Part shown: positions 1 through 9,066 of the stretch, one piece after another | How positions within the stretch are numbered: position 1 is the stretch's first letter | How the letters are laid out: every line of letters begins with the position of its first letter | Made by a program: the position numbers and the translations under genes | Notes under the pieces: generated by a model | Seen by the model: only the letters and a program-made list of their open reading frames with translations | Databases searched by the model: none | Told to the model about the DNA's origin: nothing | Source: Pseudoxanthomonas suwonensis 11-1 | GTDB lineage: Bacteria; Pseudomonadota; Gammaproteobacteria; Xanthomonadales; Xanthomonadaceae | Assembly: GCF_000185965.1 (NCBI RefSeq) | Contig: NC_014924.1 | Coordinates: 2,170,001 to 2,234,000 of the forward strand | DNA: 64,000 nt | Direction: 5' to 3'

Positions 1-773
1 CTGGGATCGTAGTTGAGGGTCGAGCGGCGCTTGCGCGCGCCGGCCATCAGCTTGGCGAAGGACTCGGCATGCTCGCCCAGGTCCTCCAGTTCCTTGGCCA
101 GGGCGTAGAGCGCGCAGGCCTCGTCCTCGGTACGGGCGAAACCCTGCGCCAGGCGTGCACGCAGGTCCTCGACGTGGTTGTCCGCAGGTGTCTGCTTGCG
201 CAGGGTCGAGCGCAGGTACAGGACCGATCCGGACTGCGGCGCGGCGGCCAGCAGCTTCCCGATGTCCTGCTCGGCGGCCTCGGTCTGGGCGGCATAGAAG
301 CGGGCCACGGCCAGGTCGTAGCGCCACGGCGTGCGCTCCTCCAGGGCCAGCGCGCGCTCGTAGTGCGAGATGGCCTGCAGCAGCTGGTTGTGGTGGTAGT
401 ACAGCTTGCCCAGCTGCCACAGCAGCAGGGCATTGCCTCCGGCCTGGGCGGACAGTTCGCCGGCCAGGGCAATGGCCTCGTCGCGGCGGTAGGCGCGCGA
501 CAGCAGCCAGCCCTTCTTGATCCTGTGCTGGGGGTCGTCGGAAAGGGCGATGGCGCGATCGATATGGCCGATCGCGGCCGGCAGGTCGCTGGCCAGGCGG
601 CTGGCTTCGGCCAGGAAGGCGCGGATGGCGGCGACGTCGGGGTAGCGGCCGGCGAGCTGCTGGCCAAGGGCGACCGCGTCGGCAGGCCGGTGCTGGCGGA
701 GGAGTTCGTTGCCTTCCGCGATGCCGCGGGCGATTTCGGCCTGCGGGCCGGACTGCATGGACTGGCTATTCAT
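1..773 (-). CDS. TPR-containing sulfotransferase family protein, N-terminal part (runs off the window start)
   Basis: The frame is open from an ATG at 773-771 to the window edge, about 257 codons, so the C-terminus is missing. An in-frame TAG lies just upstream of the ATG, fixing the earliest start. The visible part is alpha-helical with TPR-like stretches such as QAISHYERALAL, and ends in KRRSTLNYDP, resembling the linker before the sulfotransferase domain in TPR/sulfotransferase fusions. The PAPS-binding domain itself lies outside, so the sulfotransferase assignment is inference from family resemblance. It is divergent from the TonB receptor gene, and a control region of about 180 bp separates them. 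Its substrate is unknown. Confidence 0.7.
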   Translation of the reverse strand, partial: MNSQSMQSGPQAEIARGIAEGNELLRQHRPADAVALGQQLAGRYPDVAAIRAFLAEASRLASDLPAAIGHIDRAIALSDDPQHRIKKGWLLSRAYRRDEAIALAGELSAQAGGNALLLWQLGKLYYHHNQLLQAISHYERALALEERTPWRYDLAVARFYAAQTEAAEQDIGKLLAAAPQSGSVLYLRSTLRKQTPADNHVEDLRARLAQGFARTEDEACALYALAKELEDLGEHAESFAKLMAGARKRRSTLNYDP

Positions 774-853
774 AAACGGAGTCTAAACCAGCCCGATCTA
801 TCCGCCCAACGACGGGGACGTGACAGTTCCGAGATGCCTACGTTAAGAACCCG

Positions 854-883
854 TTGCATTTAGCAAAAATTCAGCGTTAGTAT
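854..883 (+). promoter_or_regulatory. Candidate sigma-70 promoter for the TonB receptor gene
   Basis: TTGCAT (854-859) is followed after 18 bp by TAGTAT (878-883), in a locally AT-richer stretch. The predicted start would leave a leader of about 60 nt before the ATG at 952, which has the Shine-Dalgarno AGGAGA at good spacing. Confidence 0.45.
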
Positions 884-951
884 CGGGACGCAACCATTTC
901 CGCAGTAACGCTGGAATGTAAGCAACTCACTGTTTTTCCAGGAGATCCGCA

Positions 952-3900
952 ATGCCCCGTCACACCCAAGGCCACTTCAGCAAGAGCCCGCTGGCTCTGG
1001 CCCTGGCCACCGCGCTGGCCTTCCCGGTCGGCGCCTACGCCCAGGAAGCCACCAGCTCGGCGGATCAGGAGTCGACCGACACCACCGAGATGCAGACCAT
1101 CGTGGTGACCGGTTCGCGCATCGCCAAGAGCACCTACAACTCGGTGTCTCCGATCCAGGTGATCACGCGCGAAGAGTCGACCGTCGCCGGCTTCAACTCC
1201 ACCGCCGGCCTGCTGCAGAGCAATGCCGTCACCGGCGGCAGCGACCAGATCAACAACGCTTACGGCGGCTACGTCGTCAACGGCGGCCCGGGTGTGAACA
1301 CCCTGTCGCTGCGTGGCCTTGGCGCGACCCGCACCCTGGTGCTGGTCAACGGCCGTCGCATGTCGCCCTCCGGCTCGCGTGGTGCGGTCGGTTCGGCCGA
1401 CCTGAACACCCTGCCGAACATCATGGTCGACCACGTCGAAGTCCTGAAGGACGGTGCGTCGGCGATCTACGGTTCGGACGCGGTCGCGGGCGTGGTCAAC
1501 CTGGTCACCAAGAGCAAGGTCGACGGCGTGTCGGTCGAGTTCCAGACCAACGCCACCCAGAACGGCGGTGGCACCGAGACCCGTTGGGGCGCCCTGTTCG
1601 GCACCAGCGGCGACAACTGGCGTGTGTCCGGCTCGCTGGAAATCTACGACCGCGACGAAATCAAGCTGGGTCAGCGTGACTGGGCCAGCAAGTGCCCGAC
1701 CCCGCTGTACGGCCGCGACGACGCGACCGGCCGCTACGGCGCCGGCGACTACATCGACCCGACCACCGGCGAGCCGAAGTGCTGGGGCCTGGATGCGGGC
1801 GGCGTGACCATCAACACCCTGGGCACCGCCTGGATGCTGGGCCGTCCGGGCCTGGGCAGCCTGGGCTACTACGGCACCTACTATCCGGAAGAGCTGCCGG
1901 GCCTGGGCCTGGGTGGCCTGGATTACTTCAACCGCTGGCGTCCGAACCCGAACGTCACCGACGGCGACCTGCCGGGCTTCGAGGGCGTGGACTACGAAGG
2001 TCGTACCACCTACGACCCGAAGATGAAGCAGGAGTCGCTGATCTCGCCGACCACCAACATCATCGGCTTCCTGCAGGGCAGCCTCGACCTGAACGCCATG
2101 GGCAATGCCGAGGCGTACTTCGAGATCCTGCAGACCCGCCGCGAGTCGAGCCAGGTCGGCTACCTGCAGCACAGCCTCGACTACCCGGTCAACAGCCCGC
2201 TGCTGGGCGAGCTGTCCTGGCTGCCGGCCTTCATGGCCGCGCCGGCCGACGGTTCGACCGGTGGTCGCAACGTCGCCGCCCGCGCCTTCATCGGCTGGGG
2301 CCTGTACAACAACAAGCAGCAGGTCGACTTCGGCCGCTACACCGCCGGCCTGCGTGGCGACCTGGCGGGCAGCTGGAACTACGACGGTCACATCAGCTAC
2401 GGCCGGTCCGACGCTGACTACATGACCCAGAACCGCCTGACCGACCGCTACCGCAAGACCCTGGACGTGGTCTCCGACGGCAACGGCGGCTTCGTCTGCC
2501 GTGACGCCTCCGACGGCTGCGTCGCTGCCCCGGTCCTGAGCGCCGACGTCATCGCCGGCAACCTGCCGCAGGCCTACCGCGACTACATCATGCAGTGGAC
2601 CCGCGGCAACACGGTCTACACCGAGAAGACCGCCGCCTTCGGCGTCACCGGTTCGCTGTTCGACATCCCGTTCGGCGGCACCGTCGGCGCCGCGTTCGGC
2701 GTCGAGTACCGCTCGATGGAGATCGACGACACCCCGGACATCAACTCGATCAACAGCAACCTGTACGGCTTCAGCTCGTCGACCCCGACCCGTGGCGACG
2801 ACGCCGTGAAGGAAGCCTATGCCGAGTTCGAGATCCCGCTGCTGTCCGGCCTGCCGTTCGCGCAGGAGCTGACCTTCAACGCATCGGCCCGCTACACCGA
2901 CTACGACTCCTACGGCTCGGATGACACCTGGAAGCTGGGCATGCTGTGGACCCCGGTCGACTGGCTGTCGTTCCGCGCTTCGCGTGGCACCTCGTTCCGC
3001 GCGCCGGCCCTGTTCGAACAGCACCTGGGCGCCAGCAGCGGCTTCGTCAACCAGAGCAACGACCCGTGTAACGGCTGGGCCGGCCTGACCGACCAGGCCA
3101 GCAACCGCTACCTGAACTGCCAGAGCCTGGGCCTGCCGAACAACTTCCAGCAGACCCAGAGCATCCAGGTGTTCACCAAGGGTGGCGCCGAGACCGGCCT
3201 GTTCGCGGAGACCTCGACCGCGAAGACCGCCGGCCTGGTGTTCCAGCCTGACTTCGGCAGCGGCTTCGGCGACCTGTCGTTCGCGGCCGACTACTTCGAG
3301 ACCGAAGTCAACAACGGTGTCGCCCTGCTGACCGGCGCGCAGATCCTGTCGCTGTGCTATGCCCAGACCCCGGGCGAGTTCTCGGCCGGCGCCGGCTACT
3401 GCGGCCTGGTCCAGCGCCACGCCACCAACGCCCTGACCGTGACCACCGGCTACATCAACGTGGCCCGCGACAAGGTCCGTGGCTGGGACTACAACCTGCG
3501 CTACGGTCGTGACATCGGCGCCGGCGAGTTCGTCGCCAACGTCCAGGTCACGCACTTCCTGGAGCAGGGTGGCCAGAGCCTGCCGACCATCGAGTACCGC
3601 GATGCCAACGGCATGGTCGGCGCCCCCGACTACACCGGCCAGATGGACCTGAACTACTCCATCAACGGCTGGCGCTTCCGCTACGGCGTGGAGTGGGTCG
3701 GTGCCACCGAGAGCTACTCGTACTACGACAGGTACTTCGACACCGACTACCGTCCGACCTACCTGATGAAGACGGACGACTACTACCTGCACAACATGTC
3801 GGTGAAGTACTCGGGTGACGACTGGTCCGTGACCGCCGGCGTGCGCAACGTCGCCGACAAGGATCCGCCGAAGGTGTCGACCGGTGCCTACACCGCCATC

Positions 3901-3975
3901 GGCAACGCCCCGCTGTACAGCGGCTACGACTACTTCGGTCGCAACTACTTCGTGAGCTTCACGAAGAAGTTCTGA
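952..3975 (+). CDS. TonB-dependent outer membrane receptor
   Basis: A 1007-residue outer membrane active transporter that would take up a ligand with energy from TonB-ExbB-ExbD. A signal peptide (about residues 1-30, ending GAYAQ) is followed by a TIVVTGSRI segment typical of the plug entry, a plug domain (about 60-190; LSLRGLGATRTLVLVNGRR, DGASAIYGSDAVAGVVN) and a long beta-barrel ending in the aromatic-terminal strand YFVSFTKKF. Cysteines occur in apparent pairs in loop regions, suggesting disulfides. The next gene encodes a secreted S9 peptidase and the divergent gene a TPR/sulfotransferase, so a peptide or modified-peptide ligand is a reasonable inference; no ligand can be read from the sequence. 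Confidence 0.95.
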   Translation: MPRHTQGHFSKSPLALALATALAFPVGAYAQEATSSADQESTDTTEMQTIVVTGSRIAKSTYNSVSPIQVITREESTVAGFNSTAGLLQSNAVTGGSDQINNAYGGYVVNGGPGVNTLSLRGLGATRTLVLVNGRRMSPSGSRGAVGSADLNTLPNIMVDHVEVLKDGASAIYGSDAVAGVVNLVTKSKVDGVSVEFQTNATQNGGGTETRWGALFGTSGDNWRVSGSLEIYDRDEIKLGQRDWASKCPTPLYGRDDATGRYGAGDYIDPTTGEPKCWGLDAGGVTINTLGTAWMLGRPGLGSLGYYGTYYPEELPGLGLGGLDYFNRWRPNPNVTDGDLPGFEGVDYEGRTTYDPKMKQESLISPTTNIIGFLQGSLDLNAMGNAEAYFEILQTRRESSQVGYLQHSLDYPVNSPLLGELSWLPAFMAAPADGSTGGRNVAARAFIGWGLYNNKQQVDFGRYTAGLRGDLAGSWNYDGHISYGRSDADYMTQNRLTDRYRKTLDVVSDGNGGFVCRDASDGCVAAPVLSADVIAGNLPQAYRDYIMQWTRGNTVYTEKTAAFGVTGSLFDIPFGGTVGAAFGVEYRSMEIDDTPDINSINSNLYGFSSSTPTRGDDAVKEAYAEFEIPLLSGLPFAQELTFNASARYTDYDSYGSDDTWKLGMLWTPVDWLSFRASRGTSFRAPALFEQHLGASSGFVNQSNDPCNGWAGLTDQASNRYLNCQSLGLPNNFQQTQSIQVFTKGGAETGLFAETSTAKTAGLVFQPDFGSGFGDLSFAADYFETEVNNGVALLTGAQILSLCYAQTPGEFSAGAGYCGLVQRHATNALTVTTGYINVARDKVRGWDYNLRYGRDIGAGEFVANVQVTHFLEQGGQSLPTIEYRDANGMVGAPDYTGQMDLNYSINGWRFRYGVEWVGATESYSYYDRYFDTDYRPTYLMKTDDYYLHNMSVKYSGDDWSVTAGVRNVADKDPPKVSTGAYTAIGNAPLYSGYDYFGRNYFVSFTKKF

Positions 3976-4003
3976 TCGGTTTAGAAGTACCGTGAAACAA
4001 GGA

Positions 4004-4033
4004 GCCGCCGCCCTTCCGGGCGGCGGCTTTTTT
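4004..4033 (+). terminator. Rho-independent terminator after the TonB receptor gene
   Basis: A perfect 10-bp GC stem (4004-4013 with 4018-4027) with a TTCC loop is followed by six T residues. It separates the receptor gene from the peptidase gene and is the clearest intrinsic terminator of a protein gene in the window. Confidence 0.92.
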
Positions 4034-4076
4034 ACATATTCTCGCGAAGGTTTTCTGCCACCCATGGAGGGCGCCA

Positions 4077-6113
4077 ATGAGTAGATCCAGGTTGTTTATC
4101 CTCGCAGCCGCGATGGCCGCGGCTTTCCCCGCGTTCGCCGCGGACAAGCCTGTCGCCCCGACCATCGAGCAGATGGCCGCATACCCGCAGTTCTCCGGTT
4201 TCACCCTGTCCCCCGACGGCCGCCACATCGCGGCGCTACGCGGCACCGGCGAGGACCGCGTCATCGCGGTGTGGGACACCGACGCGCTGGACAAGGCCCC
4301 GACCCTGATCGGCGCCTCGAGCATGAAGTTCAGCGCCGTGCAGTTCATCAAGAACGACCGCCTGGCGGTGGTGCTGACGCAGCCGTACGACCTGCGCGGC
4401 GGCAGCGTGGTCAAGACCTTCATCAGCAAGCTGATGATCACCGACCTTGAAGGCAAGGAGTGGCGCGAGCCGCTGCCGCAGCCGCGCGCGGCCACCCGCG
4501 AGGCCGAGCTGATGCAGGCGCTGAGCAACCCGACCGTGCTCGACTCCCTGCCCAACGACCCGCACCACATCCTGGTGGTCAACAACACCGGCAGGAACGA
4601 GGGCGACGTCTACCGCGTCGACCTGCGCACCTTCAAGGCCGAGCGCATCCAGATGTCCGAGGAGCGCGTGGCCGGCTACGTCACCGACCTGGACGGCAAC
4701 CTGCGCGCGCGCCTGAAGCAGGACGTGAACCCGACCGGCGCCTACGTCTCCGCCGAGTTCCGCGAGCCGTCCGGAAAGTGGGTCGAGCACTTCCGCTCGT
4801 ACGTGAAGAACCGCGACCAGACCCAGATCATCGGCTTCAGCAACGACCCGAACATCGCCTTCGTGCAGAGCAACGAGGGCGAGGACAAGACGGTCATCTA
4901 CGAGTACGACATCGCCGCCCGCACCCGCAAGGAAGTGCTGTTCCAGCACCGTTTCTTCAACGCCGGCAGCGTCGTGACCAATCCCTACCGCGCCGCGGGC
5001 GAGGACTTCGGCCAGATCCTCGGCCTGACCTACCAGGGTCCGCGCGGCGACGAGGTCGAGTGGGTGCACCCGAAGATGCGCGCGCTCGACGCCGGCCTGC
5101 GCCAGGCCATGGGCATCCGCAACGAGAAGATGCGCCTGGTCGACCCGGCCACCGGCGCGTCGGCGACGATCGAGTACCCGGTCGAGAAGAACCTGTCCGT
5201 GATCGCCATGACCCCGGACATGTCGACCGTCCTGGTCTCGGTGGACGGCGCCTCGGTGCCGCCGGAGTACCACCTGTTCCGCAACGGCCAGCTGACCCTG
5301 CTGGCGAAGCAGTACCCGGACATCGACCCGCGCGCCCTCGGCCGTACCGAGCTGGTCTATTACAAGGCCCGCGACGGCCTGGACATCCCCGCGTTCCTGA
5401 CCCGTCCGAACCCGGAGCTGTGCGGTCCCGGTCCGTACAACACCGTGATCCACCCGCACGGCGGCCCCTGGGCCCGCGACACCATGGACTTCGACGGCTC
5501 CATGTGGGTGCCGATGCTGGCCTCGCGCTGCAACGTCGTGCTGCGCCCGCAGTACCGCGGCTCGCAGGGCTGGAGCCGCAAGCTGTGGATGGCCGGCGAC
5601 GCCGAGTGGGGCGGCAAGATGCAGGATGACAAGGACGACGGCGCCAAGTGGCTGATCGACCAGGGCCTGGCCAAGCCCGGCCACATCGCCATGTTCGGCT
5701 TCTCCTACGGCGGTTACGCCGCGTTCGCCGCCTCGGTGCGCCCGAACGGCCTGTACAAGTGCGCCATCGCCGGCGCCGGCGTGTCCGACATCCGCCGTAT
5801 CTGGTCGCGCTTCTATACCAACCCGTTCTTCCGCCAGGCCCAGGCGCCGACGGTCGACGGCCTGAGCCCGCTGGACAAGGCCGAGCAGATGCAGATCCCG
5901 CTGATGGTCTACCACGGCGATCGCGACCAGACCGTGCCGATCGAACAGTCCGAGTGGTTCGTGAACAAGGCCAAGGCGGCCGGCAAGCCGGTGGTCTACC
6001 ACGAGATCAAGGACTACGCCCACGGCCCGGCCTGGACCCGCCGGATCATGGCCGACCAGCTGCGCATCATCGACAACTACCTGGCCAGCGACTGCGGCGG
6101 CACCGGCCTCTGA
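4077..6113 (+). CDS. S9 family prolyl oligopeptidase-type serine peptidase, exported
   Basis: 678 residues with a signal peptide (cleavage near AFPAFAADK), so probably periplasmic. The N-terminal part (about 30-420) is the propeller-like region of S9 enzymes; the C-terminal alpha/beta hydrolase holds the nucleophile Ser543 in GFSYGG, Asp617 in HGDRDQTVP and His649 in YAHGPAW, the triad expected by alignment with DPP4-like enzymes. It should cleave short peptides, probably around proline or small residues. The upstream GGAG supports the ATG at 4077. It has its own transcription unit after the receptor terminator, but adjacency suggests peptide scavenging together with the receptor. Confidence 0.93.
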   Translation: MSRSRLFILAAAMAAAFPAFAADKPVAPTIEQMAAYPQFSGFTLSPDGRHIAALRGTGEDRVIAVWDTDALDKAPTLIGASSMKFSAVQFIKNDRLAVVLTQPYDLRGGSVVKTFISKLMITDLEGKEWREPLPQPRAATREAELMQALSNPTVLDSLPNDPHHILVVNNTGRNEGDVYRVDLRTFKAERIQMSEERVAGYVTDLDGNLRARLKQDVNPTGAYVSAEFREPSGKWVEHFRSYVKNRDQTQIIGFSNDPNIAFVQSNEGEDKTVIYEYDIAARTRKEVLFQHRFFNAGSVVTNPYRAAGEDFGQILGLTYQGPRGDEVEWVHPKMRALDAGLRQAMGIRNEKMRLVDPATGASATIEYPVEKNLSVIAMTPDMSTVLVSVDGASVPPEYHLFRNGQLTLLAKQYPDIDPRALGRTELVYYKARDGLDIPAFLTRPNPELCGPGPYNTVIHPHGGPWARDTMDFDGSMWVPMLASRCNVVLRPQYRGSQGWSRKLWMAGDAEWGGKMQDDKDDGAKWLIDQGLAKPGHIAMFGFSYGGYAAFAASVRPNGLYKCAIAGAGVSDIRRIWSRFYTNPFFRQAQAPTVDGLSPLDKAEQMQIPLMVYHGDRDQTVPIEQSEWFVNKAKAAGKPVVYHEIKDYAHGPAWTRRIMADQLRIIDNYLASDCGGTGL

Positions 6114-6124
6114 CCGCCAGCGGA

Positions 6125-6151
6125 ACCGCCGGCGCGAGGGGCGCCGGCGGT
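6125..6151 (+). terminator. Hairpin after the S9 peptidase gene
   Basis: A perfect 11-bp GC-rich stem (6125-6135 with 6141-6151) with a 5-nt loop lies 11 nt after the stop codon. There is no T-tract, so it may stabilise the 3' end or terminate weakly. Confidence 0.45.
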
Positions 6152-6228
6152 CATCCGTACGCAAGCGGATGCTGGTATAAGTGGACCAGGCCCGCCTTGG
6201 CTGGCGGACCAACCCAAGGGAGGAAAAC

Positions 6229-6669
6229 ATGCGCAAGACCCTGCTGGCCGGCCTGATCGCCGTGCCGCTGATGGCCCTGGCCGCGGTGGCCTCGGCCGCC
6301 GATCCGGTCGTCGGCCGCTGGAAGACCATCGACGGCGAAACCGGCAAGCCCAAGTCCTACGTGGAGATCACCCAGGCCGCCAACGGCACCCTGAGCGGTC
6401 GCATCGTCGAGCTGATCAACCCGACCAAGCCGAATCCGACCTGCGACAACTGCAAGGACGACCGCAAGGGCAAGCCGATCACCGGGATGGAGATCATCCG
6501 CGGCATGAAGGCCGAGGGCGGCGGCAAGTACGCCGGCGGCACCATCCTCAAGCCGGACGAGGGCAAGGTCTACAAGTCCAAGATGGAGCTGGTCGAGGGA
6601 GGCAGGAAGCTGGAGGTTTCCGGCTGCATCGCCTTCATCTGCAAGTCGCAGGTCTGGGAACGCCAGTAA
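6229..6669 (+). CDS. DUF2147 family exported protein
   Basis: 146 residues. The ATG at 6229 is chosen because GGGAGG sits just upstream and the protein then begins with a clean signal peptide (MRKTLLAGLIAVPLMALAA, cleavage after ASA). The mature part has the DUF2147 pattern: VGRWKTID near the start, a TLSGRIVELINP segment, and ILKPDEGKVYKSKMEL leading to a C-terminal VSGCIAFICKSQVWER. Two cysteine pairs (CDNC and CIAFIC) could form disulfides. The family is small, periplasmic and probably lipocalin-like; its function is unknown. A hairpin follows, so it is probably monocistronic. Confidence 0.88.
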   Translation: MRKTLLAGLIAVPLMALAAVASAADPVVGRWKTIDGETGKPKSYVEITQAANGTLSGRIVELINPTKPNPTCDNCKDDRKGKPITGMEIIRGMKAEGGGKYAGGTILKPDEGKVYKSKMELVEGGRKLEVSGCIAFICKSQVWERQ

Positions 6670-6693
6670 GCCCCACCGACCGCGGGTTCCTTC

Positions 6694-6721
6694 CAGCGAC
6701 CCGGCCCAGGCCGGGTCGCTG
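6694..6721 (+). terminator. Hairpin between the DUF2147 gene and metG
   Basis: A 12-bp perfect stem with a 4-nt loop lies about 25 nt after the DUF2147 stop codon. No T-tract follows, so strength as a terminator is uncertain. Confidence 0.45.
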
Positions 6722-6801
6722 CGTTCCGGGCGGTGGATACCGCGCAAGGCCCGGCAGCGGCCACGTGCGATAATGGCCGGCCCTCCGTGCCCGGTTTCCC
6801 C

Positions 6802-8928
6802 ATGTCCCGCTCCACCCTGGTCACCAACGCCCTGCCCTACGCCAACGGCCCGCTGCACCTGGGCCACCTGGTCGGCTACATCCAGGCCGACATCTGGGTG
6901 CGGGCGCGGCGCGAGCGCGGGCAGACCGTCCACTACGTCTGCGCCGACGACACCCACGGCACGCCGATCATGCTCGCCGCCGAGAAGGCGGGGGTCACGC
7001 CCGAGGCCTTCATCGCCGCGACCAAGGCCGGCCACGAGCGCGACTTCCAGGACTTCGGGGTCCACTTCGACTGGTACCACTCGACCCATTCGGACGAGAA
7101 CCGCGCCCTGACCGAGCGCTTCTACGCCGCGCTGGACGCGCGCGGCAGCATCGAGCGGCGTTCGATCGAGCAGCTTTACGACCCGGTCAAGGCGATGTTC
7201 CTGCCCGACCGCTACGTCAAGGGCACCTGCCCCAAGTGCAAGTCGCCGGACCAGTACGGCGACAACTGCGAGGCCTGCGGCGCCACCTACGGCCCGACCG
7301 ACCTGATCGACCCGCGCTCGGCCGTCTCCGGCGCCACCCCGGAGCTGCGCGCTTCCGAGCACTTCTTCTTCAAGCTCGGCCAGTACACCGAAGGCCTGCG
7401 CGAGTGGCTCAGGGGCGACGTCGCCCTGCCCGGCGTCAAGGCCAAGCTGGCCGAGTGGATCGAGGGCGAAGGCGGCCTGCGCGACTGGGACATCTCCCGC
7501 GACGCGCCCTACTTCGGCTTCGAGATCCCCGGCCACCCGGGCAAGTACTTCTACGTCTGGCTCGACGCGCCGATCGGCTACTTCTCCAGCCTGCTGGCGC
7601 TGGCCCGCAGCGGCAACAAGGCCGGCTTCGACGAGGCGGCGATGGAACGGCTGCTGCAGCCGGGCGACCATGCCGAGCTGCACCATTTCATCGGCAAGGA
7701 CATCGTCAACTTCCACGGCCTGTTCTGGCCGGCGGTGCTGGAAGGCAACGGCCTGCGCAAGCCGGACCGCCTGCACGTCAATGGCTACCTGACCGTGGAC
7801 GGCGCCAAGATGTCCAAGTCGCGCGGCACCTTCATCATGGCCCGCACCTACCTGGACGTCGGCCTGGAGCCGGACGCGCTGCGCTACTACTTCGCCTGCA
7901 AGTCCTCCGGCGGCGTGGACGACCTGGACCTCAACCTGTCGGACTTCGTCGCCCGCGTGAACAGCGACCTGGTAGGCAAGTTCGCCAACATCGCCAGCCG
8001 CTGCGCCAGGCTGCTGGACGTGCATTTCGGCAACGTGCTGGCCACGCCCCCAGCGCTAGTTGATGAGACCGGCGACCTCTCGGAAGGCTGGGCCGAGACC
8101 GCACGCCAGCTGCTCGCCAATGTACGCGGACGAATCGAAACCGCGCCGGAGCTTTACACCGAGGACAATTTTGCGGCGGTAACGCGTAATGCGATGGCGG
8201 CCGCCGATATGGCCAACGAATACATCGCTGCCACCGCGCCGTGGGCCCTGGCCAAGGACCCGGCGCGGCGCGCCGACCTGCACCTGGTGCTGAGCACCGC
8301 CATCCAGGCCTTCGCCGACATCGCCGGCGTGCTCAAGCCGATCGTGCCGGGCATCATCGCCCGCGCCGAGGCCTGGCTGGGCACCACCCTGGCGGTGGAC
8401 CGCCGCATCGACCTGGCCGGCCGCACCGTGGCCGCCTACACCCCCCTGTTCACCCGTATCGACCCCAAGCTGATCGACGCCATGACCGAAGCCTCCAAGG
8501 ACACCCTCGCCGCCGCTCCCGCCCCCGCCCAGCCCGGGAAGAAGGCCGAGGCGAAGAAGGAGGCCGCGCCGGCTGCACCGGCCGCGGACGCGCCGCAGTA
8601 CATCGGCATCGAGGACTTCGCCAGGCTCGACCTGCGCATCGGCAAGGTGCTGGAGTGCGGCTTCGTCGAGGGTTCGGACAAGCTGCTGCGCTTCCTGCTG
8701 GACGCCGGCGAACTGGGCCAGCGCCAGATCTTCTCCGGCATCCGCTCCAGCTACGGCGAGCCGGAGAAGCTGGTCGGCCGCAGCGTGGTGTTCATCGCCA
8801 ACCTCGCCCCGCGCAAGATGCGCTTCGGCATCAGCGAGGGCATGATCCTGTCGGCCGGCTTCGACGGCGGCGCCCTGGCCCTGCTGGATGCCGACGAAGG
8901 CGCCCAGGCCGGCATGCCGGTGCGCTGA
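6802..8928 (+). CDS. metG: Methionyl-tRNA synthetase
   Basis: 708 residues, the long class I form. It charges tRNA-Met and initiator tRNA with methionine in the cytosol. Visible motifs: the HIGH-type HLGH near residue 18, a zinc knuckle (CPKCKSPDQYGDNCEACG), KMSKS in GAKMSKSRGTF, and a C-terminal EMAP/Arc1p-like tRNA-binding domain (about 600-708) after an Ala/Lys/Pro-rich linker. The start follows MetG homologues beginning with a short Met-Ser-Arg lead before TNALPYANG; an upstream in-frame ATG is unlikely. A GATAAT hexamer at 6769-6774 may be the -10 element. Codon use is noticeably atypical around 8041-8230, between the catalytic core and the anticodon-binding helices. Confidence 0.98.
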   Translation: MSRSTLVTNALPYANGPLHLGHLVGYIQADIWVRARRERGQTVHYVCADDTHGTPIMLAAEKAGVTPEAFIAATKAGHERDFQDFGVHFDWYHSTHSDENRALTERFYAALDARGSIERRSIEQLYDPVKAMFLPDRYVKGTCPKCKSPDQYGDNCEACGATYGPTDLIDPRSAVSGATPELRASEHFFFKLGQYTEGLREWLRGDVALPGVKAKLAEWIEGEGGLRDWDISRDAPYFGFEIPGHPGKYFYVWLDAPIGYFSSLLALARSGNKAGFDEAAMERLLQPGDHAELHHFIGKDIVNFHGLFWPAVLEGNGLRKPDRLHVNGYLTVDGAKMSKSRGTFIMARTYLDVGLEPDALRYYFACKSSGGVDDLDLNLSDFVARVNSDLVGKFANIASRCARLLDVHFGNVLATPPALVDETGDLSEGWAETARQLLANVRGRIETAPELYTEDNFAAVTRNAMAAADMANEYIAATAPWALAKDPARRADLHLVLSTAIQAFADIAGVLKPIVPGIIARAEAWLGTTLAVDRRIDLAGRTVAAYTPLFTRIDPKLIDAMTEASKDTLAAAPAPAQPGKKAEAKKEAAPAAPAADAPQYIGIEDFARLDLRIGKVLECGFVEGSDKLLRFLLDAGELGQRQIFSGIRSSYGEPEKLVGRSVVFIANLAPRKMRFGISEGMILSAGFDGGALALLDADEGAQAGMPVR

Positions 8929-9066
8929 GGCCCGCACCCGTCGCAATCGTCCGCGCCACGAGCGCGGGCAAGGAGGGGTCGCGCGACCGCTCCTCCGCGC
9001 AGCGCGGCGATCCTGCCGCGCCGCGCATCGAAGTCCTCCCGCGTGTTCCAACCGCAAGGCATGCCA

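Noticed and set aside
877-4077. A 1066-codon open frame on the minus strand
   Set aside because: It is antisense to the TonB receptor gene, and its open reading is a by-product of high GC and third-position bias; there is no family similarity.
4236-6353. A 705-codon minus-strand frame opposite the S9 peptidase
   Set aside because: Low-complexity Val/Ala/Gly/Arg composition typical of shadow frames; the plus-strand frame has all catalytic motifs.
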